Part shown: positions 1-7,325 of the stretch, piece by piece
How the letters are laid out: each line of letters begins with the position of its first letter
How positions within the stretch are numbered: position 1 is the first letter of the stretch
NCBI GenBank assembly: GCA_028565635.1
Contig: JAOXYB010062489.1
Span: forward strand, 1 to 10,544
Source: Phoronis ovalis
Taxonomy: Eukaryota > Phoronida > Phoronidae
DNA length: 10,544 bases
Direction: 5' to 3'
Translations under genes and position numbers: made by a program
Notes under the pieces: model-generated
Told to the model about the DNA's origin: nothing
The model's database searches: none
Seen by the model: the letters and a program-made list of their open reading frames with translations, nothing else

Positions 1-162
1 CCATCTCCAGCTACAAACAAAGCATACCTACGATAGACCAATTTAATACTGGCGTTGTAACTTCCAGCGAAAAACTGCGCACCTCTTCTCCACACTACAT
101 CATATATTTAGCCTATTGCAGTCCACGTCATCCAATTATGTGCAGTGTGTGGGCACGTGTGT

Positions 163-262
163 ATGCATGTCCATGCATATATAAGCTCGCATACAACTAT
201 ATGCATGCACACTATATACAGCTATATGTATATGTATGTGCATTATATACACACACATTAGG
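163..262. repeat. Alternating purine-pyrimidine low-complexity tract
   Basis: The stretch is dominated by TGTG, TATG, GCAT and ATATAT steps, a degenerate (YR)n tract like an eroded TG/TA microsatellite. A 64-codon open frame runs through it (138-332), but its composition (many Tyr, His, Cys) simply reflects the simple sequence, so I do not treat it as coding. Such tracts can adopt Z-DNA or cruciform structure, but nothing here shows a function. Confidence 0.6.
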
Positions 263-352
263 GAGGATTAATTTTTGCTTGAAGCGCTTTATTTTAATGC
301 CCTTGAAGCGAAATTATTCGCATACACATTAGAGGCTGAAGCACTTTATTAT
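251..352 (+). repeat. Short degenerate direct repeat
   Basis: A motif beginning ACACATTAG and followed by TGAAGCrCTTTATT occurs twice, at about 251-294 and 320-351, with the first copy holding extra bases between the two halves. The copies are short and imperfect. This may be a remnant of a local duplication or of an older repeat. I recognise no family. Confidence 0.3.
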
Positions 353-2560
353 AGAGCACTCTATTAGGAAGCTCTAAGTGGTAAGTGTGAATGGGCCTTG
401 TATACATGTATTATGCAGCAGTGGAATGTATTTTAGTTCAAAATAACTGTAATTGATACCTGTTCTCCTTTACTTTAGCTTCTTTAAATTCAAGCAAGAT
501 GACTTACAATCACTCAAAAAAAATTTAATGCAAATAAGGGGGTGTATTTTGAAAATCTTTAAGGAAATCCTGCATTCTACTATGTACGGCATATTATGAT
601 TATATGACATGTTCATGTTAATTTATGCATTGTATGTCTGGGTATGCCTGAAGTGGCATGAATTACTTAATCAGACTGTAACCAGCCTGTCATAAATAGG
701 ATTATACTCAGCATCATGATTTTTTGTGCCATGCAACCAAATTTTATCATGTACCTTATGATGTTTTGTCTAATATCACAACACTTCTTCCAACAAGTCA
801 CAACTGACATCTTTAAAGTCTTTTTTATGCATTGTAAAACTGTTCATGCCAAGAATACAAATATAAAGCACCAATCGTCTCGCTCCTCCAGGAGCAATTT
901 ATAAAATATGGCAAGAGGTATGTGTTTGTATACGTTCACGTGTTTTAAGGAATTACCCCTTAGGACAATGACTCTTTCGCAGAAAGAATACTTTTTATTT
1001 TAAAATAATACTTACAAGTATTCAACACATTAGAGAATTCTAGAAACACAAGTATCCAGGCAGTCTATAAAGACGCATTAATTCTTTACCAGACTCACTT
1101 TCAGGCCCAGTTCACCACAACATGTCAAAAAGTCATTTTTTTAGATTTAGGTTTGTACGAAATTCAATTCTCTCAATTTCAGGATCTAGTAATCACATTT
1201 GTCTAACAGAACAGTTCAAAGCTGGGTATATTGCAATTTATTAATCTGAAGGAAAATATTCAACTTTTAATTACTATCTGTCAATTGTTTAGATTAAAAA
1301 ATATACATGATAAACTTTAATAGAGCTATTAAATTGGCTAGATGGATACTACTTTCTATACCATGTGGCCAAGTTATACTATAGTTGTAATTCAATATGC
1401 TCTAAAACTAGTTAAAGCATGTTTCCTACTCATTAGATCCTAGAAATATTTAGGCTTACAACATCATGCTCAGCTATTTATAATTTATTAGGGCAGGTTA
1501 AAGCATGTACTGAACACATACCATTCATGTGTCTGGCTGAAATACTAGTCCAACTATCCAATAGGGTTCCACAACCACCTTTCGTCCTGTTGGCTTGCTG
1601 CTGTGGTGTTCAATTTAAGTCTTTAAAAGTCTCATTCATTCAAATTTAACTTGACAGGCATGCTGACAGCCTATATCCTTCTAAAAAGATTTTTTACTCT
1701 CCAAAGTTTGTTGATTTGCTTACAGGGGTTGATCAACAAACCCTTAAAGACAGAGCTAATCAAGTTTTCCTTAAAGCAGCATTAATTTTACTGTAACATA
1801 TAATTTACTCAACTTTTTTTGCAGAGATATTGCTTTCATTGGAGGTAGCTATTTTATCGATATAGCATTAAAATTAATATAGTAATTTATATTCTGCACT
1901 TTTGTGAGAAAAACGTTCACACTATGTTTAAATTTTTTTTAAATTCTATTTATTAAGACAACAATGAACGAAGATCATAAAAAGCTTTCTAGAAGCTATA
2001 CAACTTTCATGAAACAATGTCAATACAAAAATTATCATGATTAGTTGTGCTTTTTTTCAATATATTTTTTTCAAAATAATGTACATGTGTCAGATTTAGA
2101 TGTGGGTTTACCAAACATCACAAGCTGCGTCTATTATAAATTAGCCAATCTAATCTAAAACAATCGAATTCAAAAAAAGAACAAAATGCTTTTTATGACA
2201 TAATCAATGGGCCAAGAATATTTATTAATAGGAAAAATATTCTATTTCCTACAATTTGTACAAGTGCATTTTGATTCCTGTTTATAGCAGCATACCATCG
2301 TTTATGAGGGGATATCATTAAAAAGGAGTATCCCTGAGAAATTCATAAAGACAGTACGATCATGCATTCCTTTCCTTAAATGAAGGTCACGGTTAAATTC
2401 TAGTCAATGTCACGGTTGGGACTGGGGTCACACTAACTAAGTTAAACCATTCGAAGTACACTATCAGCTGTTTGTTAAGTGTTTCATATCGCAAACAAAA
2501 TATGTTCAAAGGTCATAGCAGTCCAGACTGACAACAACTACTATTAAGTGACCTTCAATT
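353..2560. other. AT-rich DNA with no recognisable gene
   Basis: About 2.2 kb of AT-rich sequence with A and T homopolymer runs and frequent stops in all frames. A short open frame at 716-904 has no protein-like pattern and no flanking splice or initiation context. A 10-bp perfect inverted repeat (GTTTGTTGAT at 1706-1715 with its complement at 1732-1741) and two TCACGGTT copies about 23 bp apart near 2388-2417 are the only local patterns noted, and both are near chance level. An AGCCAATCT box lies at 2143-2151. I see no RNA gene or identifiable transposon. The stretch is either intergenic or part of a long intron. Confidence 0.5.
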
Positions 2561-2571
2561 TTCTTCATATT

Positions 2572-2776
2572 TCCCATTGGCATATTGATAACGATACTGA
2601 AAATGGAAATATCGAAAGAGACAAACGGGCGGGAAGTTGATATTCCATCATCCATGTTCAAAGAAAATGTCAATAATTTAAATTACTTTCTAGTAATAAA
2701 TATCATTTTTCGGAATCTTCTTCTACAAATACATAAAACAGAATTGTTTCTGAACCCTGTTAAAGTTTTTATTTAG
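2572..2776 (+). other. Unassigned open frame of low coding confidence
   Basis: A 63-codon open frame begins at 2585. A second in-frame ATG in better context (AAAATGG, near 2603) opens about 29 codons with a more protein-like, charged composition (MEISKETNGREVDIPSSMFK and on) before the frame turns into AT-rich Leu/Ile/Phe/Asn. An inverted CCAAT box (ATTGG, 2576-2580) sits just upstream. No convincing splice donor ends the charged part and I recognise no family. It could be the start of a small or spliced gene, but chance is more likely. Confidence 0.15.
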
Positions 2777-2849
2777 GCAAAAATTACAAGAATGTACCAA
2801 CCTTTTACAGCACTCATCTTTTCACTCCTGAAATTAGGTCAACTTTACA

Positions 2850-2983
2850 CACATGCGCAGTAGATTTAGCCAATCAATATGTTTATTCCTGTCATGTGCG
2901 AACATAGCGAACAATGGCAGCATTCATGAATTTTTTTATTTTTTTTTGAAAAAAGTTAGTTACTCACCCCTGCATTCATCAAA
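2850..2983 (+). promoter_or_regulatory. Possible promoter and non-coding first exon
   Basis: CATGCGCA at 2852-2859 resembles an NRF-1 half-site, and AGCCAATCA at 2867-2875 is a good match to the NF-Y CCAAT box. A short upstream-type ORF follows in good initiation context (ACAATGG, ATG at 2914, 11 codons, stop at 2947-2949). A strong splice donor follows, exon ending ...CAAA before GTAAGT at 2984. The order of CCAAT box, leader and donor is what an animal promoter with an untranslated first exon looks like. The next strong plus-strand acceptor I can tie to a gene is the one at 7846, directly before the CCDC160-like start codon, so this could be that gene's leader exon across a roughly 4.9-kb intron. 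The link is inference; each motif alone is common. Confidence 0.25.
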
Positions 2984-3126
2984 GTAAGTTTGGTTTCTGT
3001 ATGTATAGTTGCTGAACACAAATGGTAGGTGATGTATTGGATGTTACGAGGTTTGACAGGCAAAATGACAGAGAAACATTGTAACTTAATATGAACCAAG
3101 ACTTATTATGAAGACTAATTTTTTAA

Positions 3127-3258
3127 TATGAAGTTACGAGAGTAACGAGACAGAGACAAAGAAAGCACAACAAAGCCAAGAACTCTGGTAAAGAATCTGA
3201 CTGGGCTAACTTCAAGAGACACCGTAAACTAGTTAAAAACTCCATAAAAGAAGCGTAT
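3127..3258 (+). pseudogene. LINE polyprotein fragment, linker before RT
   Basis: Frame 1 is open from just after the TAA at 3124-3126 to a TAA at 3259-3261. It encodes a basic linker containing NKAKNSGKESDWANFKRHRK and then LVKNSIKEAYD. This Lys/Arg-rich segment with a DWxxFKxxR pattern is typical of the region between endonuclease and reverse transcriptase in CR1/Jockey-group ORF2 proteins. The reading frame then passes to frame 2, where KKFWKYIK (from about 3314) continues the protein, so at least one frameshift lies between about 3255 and 3312. Upstream of 3127 I see no further element-like coding sequence, which marks the approximate 5' truncation point. Confidence 0.65.
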
Positions 3259-3931
3259 GATGTTATATAACTTCAATGCTGAATATCGAAAACTTCTGTT
3301 CAAGGAACAACCGAAAAAATTCTGGAAATACATAAAAGCACAGGAAACTGACAACACAGGAATACTTCCTCTAATGCATAATAACACCCTAGTTTCTGAT
3401 CGAAAGGCCAAAGCCACAGCTCTGAATGATCAATATAAGTCAGTCTTCACTAAAGAAAAGCTAGAAAACATTGCACGTGTGAAAAACTGGTCTATCCCTA
3501 ATATGCCAGACATAAATATTTCTGTACCTGGTGTCTTGAAAAAACTAAAAAACCTCAATATTAACAAGGCATCTGGACCTGACCTCATTCCTAATAAGAT
3601 CCTAAAGATGGCAGCTGAGGAGATTGCACCTGTACTTACTATCATCTTCAATCAGCCATTATCCACTGGAGAACTCCCTAAAGACTGGCTCTCCGCCAAC
3701 ATTACTGCTGTGTTTAAGAAGGGTCACCGCTCAGAACCATCTAACTACAGACCTGTCTCACTTACAAGCATTAGTTGCAAAATTCTTGAACATATCCTTT
3801 TCACAAATATTATGAATCATCTTGAAGAACACCAAATTCTATCCCCATACCAGCATAGATTCCGTAAAAACCACTCATGTGAAACTCAGCTAATACAGAC
3901 AGTAGAAGACCTCGCTAGAAATTTTTATTAA
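3257..3931 (+). pseudogene. Reverse transcriptase fragment, N-terminal half
   Basis: This 224-codon stretch carries the amino-terminal half of a non-LTR reverse transcriptase, the enzyme that copies element RNA onto nicked chromosomal DNA. Residues 20-30 hold KKFWKYIKAQ, about 104-113 the KASGPDLIPNKI motif, about 150-172 AVFKKGHRSEPSNYRPVSL (the conserved fingers motif), and about 196-212 LSPYQHRFRKNHSCETQL. The frame ends at a TAA (3929-3931) that appears to be a point mutation, because the same frame continues after it with a motif-A-like IIIIDFS (about 3947-3967). The first ATG here is not a real start; the protein came from the longer upstream frame. The order and spacing of motifs fit the family well. 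Confidence 0.85.
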
Positions 3932-3978
3932 AATCTTCAAACTGACATCATCATAATAGATTTCTCTACAAATTAGAA
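3932..3978 (+). pseudogene. LINE RT motif A with internal deletion
   Basis: Frame 2 resumes after the 3929-3931 stop and encodes NLQTDIIIIDFS, the beginning of RT motif A including its first aspartate. The rest of the motif, normally the AFD-x-V-x-H part and the following helix, is missing. The sequence jumps directly to codons for KLEMYGIRHA in frame 1 (from about 3973). The simplest reading is a deletion of a few dozen bases that is not a multiple of three, near 3965-3975. Loss of this catalytic-site segment would by itself inactivate the enzyme. Confidence 0.7.
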
Positions 3979-4215
3979 ATGTATGGAATCAGACATGCCG
4001 CATGGAAATGGATAAGAACATGGCTAACAAGTAGATCTCGGAAAGTAGTGGTTGATGGAGATGAATCTGATAGTGCTATGGTGGAATCTGGTGTCCCGCA
4101 GGCCACAGTTTTGGGCCCATTAATGTTTCTCTTATACATTAACAACATCACTGACAACATCTCTTCCACAGTACGACTATATGCAGATGACTGCTTATTA
4201 TACAGAACGATTTAA
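3970..4215 (+). pseudogene. Reverse transcriptase palm fragment with YADD
   Basis: Frame 1 encodes the palm part of the RT. It opens with KLEMYGIRHAAWKWIRTWL and RSRKVVVDG, then motif B as GVPQATVLGPLMFLLYINNI (family pattern GVPQGxxLGPLLF, so the usual second Gly is Ala here), then the catalytic motif C YADD at 4180-4191 followed by CLLYR. The frame stops at TAA 4213-4215. The same frame reopens immediately afterwards with family-like sequence, so this is a nonsense mutation inside one gene and not a true end. Keeping YADD while other residues have decayed fits random neutral decay. Confidence 0.88.
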
Positions 4216-4644
4216 AACACCAAGGACACAGAGGCATTGCAATCAGACATTAATCGGTTCGTGCAATGGTCAGACAGATGGCAGATGAGCTTCAATGCAA
4301 AGAAATGTTACACTCTGCGAATAACCAGATCATCAAAGGCTATATTATCTAATTATAAAATGAAAAAATCTGTATCACAATCTCTCCCTCATAATCCGTA
4401 TCTAGGTGTAGAGCTAAGTCAAGACCTCAAATGGAATATACATATTAATAACATTACAGCCAAAGCAACTAAAATCCTAAATTTTATTAGAAGAAATCTG
4501 TACCTATGCTCCACAGACATAAAATCTAAAGCTTATCTTGCAATGGTTCATCTATATCTTGAATATGCATCAGCTGTTTGGGACCCGCATGGGCATGCAG
4601 GGAATATTGGGAAGATTGAAAAGAGCTGCAAGATTTGTTCTTAA
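4216..4644 (+). pseudogene. Reverse transcriptase thumb/C-terminal fragment
   Basis: Frame 1 continues past the stop at 4213-4215 with NTKDTEALQSDINRFVQWSDRWQMSFNAKKC (4216-4308). This is the LQxDxxxxxxWxxxWxMxFNxxKC pattern that follows YADD in this group. YLGVELSQDLKWNIHI and ASAVWDPH come next. Family-like sequence in this frame ends at about 4620 (KIEK), after which frame 2 takes over with KRAARFVLND. A small deletion, not a multiple of three, near 4615-4623 is therefore inferred. The nominal stop at 4642-4644 is out of frame with the original protein. Confidence 0.85.
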
Positions 4645-4993
4645 TGATCATGACAGATATTCTAGTGTAATAACAATGCAGAAACAACTAAAGTGGGATT
4701 CCCTACAACAAAGACGAGCCATTTCAAGACTATCTACCATGTTTAAAACTGTTAATGACCAGACAGCAATAAAACTACTGCAATACATAACCAGTATGAA
4801 TACAAACAGAAGTGGATCCAGAAATTATCACAAATTTATCAATGTAGCTTGCAGATCTTCAGTCTACAAACATAACTTTTTCCGGAATACTATTAGTCAA
4901 TGGAACAGTTTACCACCAGATATTTTAAACTGTACAACGCCAGTCGCATTTAAAAACAACCTGTCGAAGTACATCAGTAAAGAATCTCTATAG
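4618..4993 (+). pseudogene. LINE ORF2 C-terminal end
   Basis: Frame 2 encodes KRAARFVLNDHDRYSSV, LKWDSLQQRRAISRL and SQWNSLPPDI, and ends with FKNNLSKYI before the TAG at 4991-4993. The order RRAARFV, WxxLxxRR, FFxxTIxxWNSLPP, FKxxL is the standard tail of CR1/Jockey-group ORF2 proteins, so this is the real carboxyl terminus. The open frame begins earlier (from 4538) but overlaps the previous fragment in another frame; the meaningful part starts near 4618. The element's 3' untranslated tail, about 135 bases, follows. Confidence 0.85.
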
Positions 4994-5129
4994 TAGACCT
5001 CACTCACTGTTTTTATTTGCACATCACCATTTTAGATTGATTAAGAATAGCCTAACCAATAATGCACTGCACCTTGGCTAGATGTTTATGACTGTGCTAA
5101 GTACTTGTCTTTGAATAGAAATAGAAACC

Positions 5130-5675
5130 AGGCGATTCCTTAGTCCTGGTTCATGACGTTCTGCATTAGCTCTTAATAATCTGACTTGTGCGCTATGCGA
5201 ACAGTCATGGAAACTTAGGTAGCCAATTACAGTGAAAGTGCCCAAACTTCGAAATGTATGTAATTCCTACCGAATTAGTTCATACATCACTGTCCAGATA
5301 CTTTCTGATTATCCAACTTCAACTTCAACTACTCCCTTCCCCATTTGAAACTCCGGAATTCAGTTTATACTATGCAGTCTGCTTGTTTTACTCTGAGCCT
5401 CGCACACCTACCCAGTTTTTTGGCAAGTACCCCATCCCTCTGGGTGCCAGCGCAGGAGTTGCAAATAGCCATAAGTAGTGGCAGTTGAAGTTGGATAATC
5501 AGAGAGTATCTGGATGCTGATATATGAACTCATACGGTAGGAACTACATAGATTTCCAAGTTTGGGCACTTTCACTTTAATTGGCTATGTAAGCTTCCAT
5601 GACTGTTCGCACAGGTCACAAGTCAGATTATCAAGAGCTAGTGCAGAACGTCACGAACCAGGACTAGCGATTCCT
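5130..5675. mobile_element. Foldback element with about 200-bp inverted arms
   Basis: The left arm (5130 to about 5333) and right arm (about 5475-5675) are inverted copies, by eye well over 80 percent identical with a few small indels. Shared blocks include TCCTGGTTCrTGACGTTCTG at the outer ends, CGAACAGTCATGGAA and GTGAAAGTGCCCAAACTT in the middle, and CTGATTATCCAACTTCAACT at the inner ends. The centre of about 140 bp is unique within the element. This is the structure of a non-autonomous foldback or long-TIR MITE-like element. No transposase is present. A 74-codon open frame from 5254 runs through the left arm and centre and looks incidental. The left end abuts the 3' tail of the LINE. Confidence 0.85.
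5334..5474. repeat. Foldback centre carrying a shared module
   Basis: The spacer between the arms contains, at about 5399-5450, a block beginning TCGCACACCTACCC and including GGCAAGTACCCC and CTCTGGGT. A diverged copy lies on the minus strand at about 5958-6009, immediately beside the 32-bp minisatellite. The two copies align over roughly 45-50 bp with scattered substitutions and one small insertion. The shared block shows that the two repeats are related and sit in opposite orientations, possibly from one composite family. Confidence 0.65.
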
Positions 5676-5932
5676 GAATTGAAGCTGTAAAGGCGAGCTC
5701 AGATACACTTGTTTTGACTTCCCAAATGCTTAGCGTGTTCGTGCTTAACGTGCTAATTCTGTCGTTTAATGAATGACGTCGCGACTTTCGAATCACAATC
5801 CATGATGCAGCAAAACATGATATTTGTCAGATATGTTGTAATTTATTATCATTCGTCTTTTGGAGTGTACTAGCCTTTGGGTTTAGTCTTTAATACATTA
5901 GCCCAAGTGTTGTCCTCAAAGTCTAGCCTAGG
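5676..5932. other. Spacer with no recognised feature
   Basis: About 260 bases between the foldback right arm and the repeat-related segment. A TGACGTC (CRE-like) site occurs at about 5774-5780, next to a small CpG-containing patch. No coding frame with a protein-like pattern is seen on either strand, and no known repeat end is evident. Confidence 0.4.
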
Positions 5933-6009
5933 ATTCTGGTAGTCAGAGCAATTGGAGATAGCTCCTACCCAGAGGGGTACTTGGCAGAAAAGTTGGTAGG
6001 GGTGTGCGA
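5933..6009 (-). repeat. Inverted copy of the foldback-centre module
   Basis: Read on the minus strand from 6009, this segment starts TCGCACACCCCTACC and includes GCCAAGTACCCC and TCTGGGTAGGAGC. It matches the block in the foldback centre (about 5399-5466). Similarity begins exactly where the minisatellite stops, at the GCACACC junction, so the boundary looks like a real element junction. A minus-strand open frame (5870-6097) runs through both module and array. Its PLWVG-type peptide is shared by the copies only because the DNA is shared, and I see no evidence of a gene. Confidence 0.6.
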
Positions 6010-6333
6010 CCCTGTGGTAAATGAAGATCACCAAAAATACACCCTGTCGTAAATGAAAAACATGAAAAATATACCCTGCCTTAAATAACTCTCCCAAAAT
6101 AGATACCCTGTGTAAAATTTACTTGAAAATTATATACCCTGTGGTAAATAAATATGGAAAAACTTACGACCATAATTTTTCATACCTGTTGTAAATGCGT
6201 TTTCCAAGAAATGCACCCTGTGGTAAATGAATATTTTTTAAATATATACCCTGTGGTAAATATCCAGCAAGAAAAGTATACCCTGTGGTAACTAAGGCTT
6301 TGAGAAGCGTGAAAAACATACCCTATAGTAAAT
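6009..6333 (+). repeat. Minisatellite, core ACCCTGTGGTAAAT, period about 32 bp
   Basis: Ten clear copies of the core start at about 6009, 6041, 6073, 6105, 6136, 6184, 6215, 6248, 6280 and 6320. Most steps are 31-33 bp; one is 48 bp, where a degenerate copy may lie, and the last is 40 bp. Cores vary by one or two bases (for example GTCG for GTGG, CCTATAG near the end). The intervening 16-19 bases are A-rich, often ending AAAAATAT, and diverge more than the core. The period is not a multiple of three, so the minus-strand open frames crossing it (5870-6097, 6180-6368) show shifting, repetitive peptides and are not likely coding. Confidence 0.85.
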
Positions 6334-6841
6334 GCTGGAGCTGAAAAAGGGGGCCTATTAGGCGGCACATATATATAGTGACATTGAATTGCCTCCTAAG
6401 AAATGCAAAATCAATAGCGGAACCCATCAATATGCATGTACAAAGAACGAGTTATAGGAAGTCCTCAGTAGCTTCATGACCCTGCTATTGCTTCATAGCC
6501 CAGATAGCGTTAAAACTACTAGAAGTTAGCTGCCTGCAAAATACTCACCGTGTGTCAAAAAATTCAATAAATTCAAACCAATATTGTTTTTTTTTTGTCT
6601 CATACTCCTTGTGTTATCTGTCACTTGAAGCTTGATTATAGTCGGGGAAACATAAGCATCTCATTAGATTCTGTATATAAGAGTTAATGAGATACTGCTA
6701 TCATCGCATAGTCAAGATTATTGAAATAAAAACCTATAAAATGTAAATTTTGGTGTGAATGCCCCTTGTGGATACCTACTCGCGCTCAGATGATTCATAA
6801 AGTAAGGTAACAATTACTGGATGCTCATATTTCCCCAACTA
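6334..6841. other. AT-rich spacer, nothing recognised
   Basis: About 500 bases with no coding pattern on either strand. A poly-T run lies near 6588-6597, and there is a perfect 8-bp inverted pair (TCTCATTA at 6659-6666 and its complement at 6685-6692) that could be chance. No transposon end, RNA gene or promoter could be supported. Confidence 0.4.
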
Positions 6842-6949
6842 AATACTCCTCAAGATGACTTTAACATACAAATCCATGCACGATGGGAAATTTCGCGTTG
6901 GTCTGAGTGGTAATGGATTTGCATGCTAAAAGTCACCTTGAGGAGTATT
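6842..6949. repeat. Near-perfect 36-bp inverted repeat (hairpin)
   Basis: The left arm at 6842-6877 begins AATACTCCTCAAG and ends AAATCCAT. The right arm at 6913-6949 is its inverted copy, with three substitutions and one extra base. The 35-base loop (6878-6912) contains TGGTCTGAGTGG at 6899-6910, which resembles a tRNA A box, though no convincing B box follows. All three substitutions are A in the left arm against C opposite, so in a minus-strand RNA they become G-U pairs and the helix is continuous apart from one bulge. It could be a small MITE, a hairpin RNA precursor or a remnant of a tRNA-related repeat. I recognise no family. Confidence 0.8.
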
Positions 6950-7325
6950 CTTCAAGTAATAGATAACCCAAGGAAGAGTATCACAGATAAACAAAACAAC
7001 AATTTTGGTTTGAATTTAATATAGTAATATGTTGGGTCTGAATCTGGATCTGGATGTGTCCCAGTACTCGGCAGATTCTATTAGCTAACTAGATGATTAT
7101 GCGTTTCATCGCAATGACTTCTTCAGGTCTATTGTTTGTGTTTTGTAGAAGTTCAAGGACACTCCTACAGTGCATCTGTCCACTAGTCTATGTGTTTTCC
7201 AGAATAAGAAAAGTTCAATAATTTGAACTGGAATTTGGTTGTCTGCTAGAATGGAAATTAATTGTGTTGTATGAATTGTGGTTATAAGTAGGTCTCATTC
7301 ACTAGTTAGCCACATAAAAAATAAA
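6950..7325. other. Spacer holding a hammerhead-like motif, no gene
   Basis: About 375 AT-rich bases between the hairpin and the SINE. No coding pattern is visible. The only pattern of note is a minus-strand CTGAAGA...GAAAC arrangement at 7103-7126, listed separately. Short repeats such as TCTGGATCTGGAT near 7040 look like local slippage. Confidence 0.4.
7103..7126 (-). other. Hammerhead-core-like motif, probable repeat relic
   Basis: On the minus strand, CTGAAGA (from 7126) is followed after about 12 bases by GAAAC (ending 7103). This has the layout of a hammerhead ribozyme core, CUGANGA - stem II - GAAA. The intervening bases allow a weak three-pair stem (GUC with GAU) and a five-base loop. 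I could not find a stem III partner or a cleavage triplet at the right place, so a working ribozyme is not supported. Similar motifs recur in retroelement ends such as Penelope-like elements, so this may be a fragment of one. Chance is also possible. Confidence 0.2.

Larger units (their letters stand above)
3127..5128 (+). mobile_element. 5'-truncated, decayed CR1/Jockey-type LINE
   Basis: A dead non-LTR retrotransposon copy of about 2.0 kb. It begins inside the linker upstream of the reverse transcriptase, with no endonuclease domain, as expected from incomplete target-primed reverse transcription. It runs through the fingers, palm and C-terminal parts of the RT region to a stop at 4991-4993. 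A short 3' tail follows and ends in AATAG-like units (about 5112-5126), like the short-unit tails of CR1/L2-group elements. The motif set (SNYRPVSLTS, HSCETQL, GVPQ, YADD, SxxWNSLPP near the end) places it in the CR1/Jockey group; I cannot name the clade. Stops, frameshifts and an internal deletion exclude activity. I found no clear target-site duplication. It lies in DNA that may be intron 1 of the CCDC160-like gene. Confidence 0.88.

Noticed and set aside
138-332. 64-codon open frame on plus
   Set aside because: Lies in an alternating purine-pyrimidine tract; peptide composition reflects simple sequence.
372-390. Splice-donor-like GTGGTAAGTGTG near 381 as an exon end
   Set aside because: A good donor string, but no promoter, coding sequence or partner acceptor ties it to a gene.
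883-896. GCTCCTCCAGGAGC palindrome
   Set aside because: Isolated, short and not next to any gene or element end.
716-904. 62-codon open frame on plus
   Set aside because: No protein-like pattern, no initiation context and no splice signals; expected by chance in AT-rich DNA.
1706-1741. 10-bp perfect inverted repeat as a regulatory hairpin
   Set aside because: Short arms with a 16-base loop and no context; such pairs occur by chance in a 10-kb AT-rich window.
3229-4169. Minus-strand open frames over the LINE (3229-3417, 3430-3651, 3966-4169) and a plus frame at 3624-3815
   Set aside because: Shadows of the reverse transcriptase reading frame on the plus strand, which carries the family motifs.
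6009-6333. CRISPR-like array (14-bp repeats with 16-19-bp variable spacers)
   Set aside because: The repeats are short and degenerate, the spacers share A-rich endings, there is no leader or cas gene, and the setting is eukaryotic. A minisatellite explains it.
5870-6368. Minus-strand open frames with repeated TTGYIF/YHRVYF peptides
   Set aside because: They follow the 32-bp DNA repeat, whose period is not a multiple of three; the repetitive peptides are a by-product.
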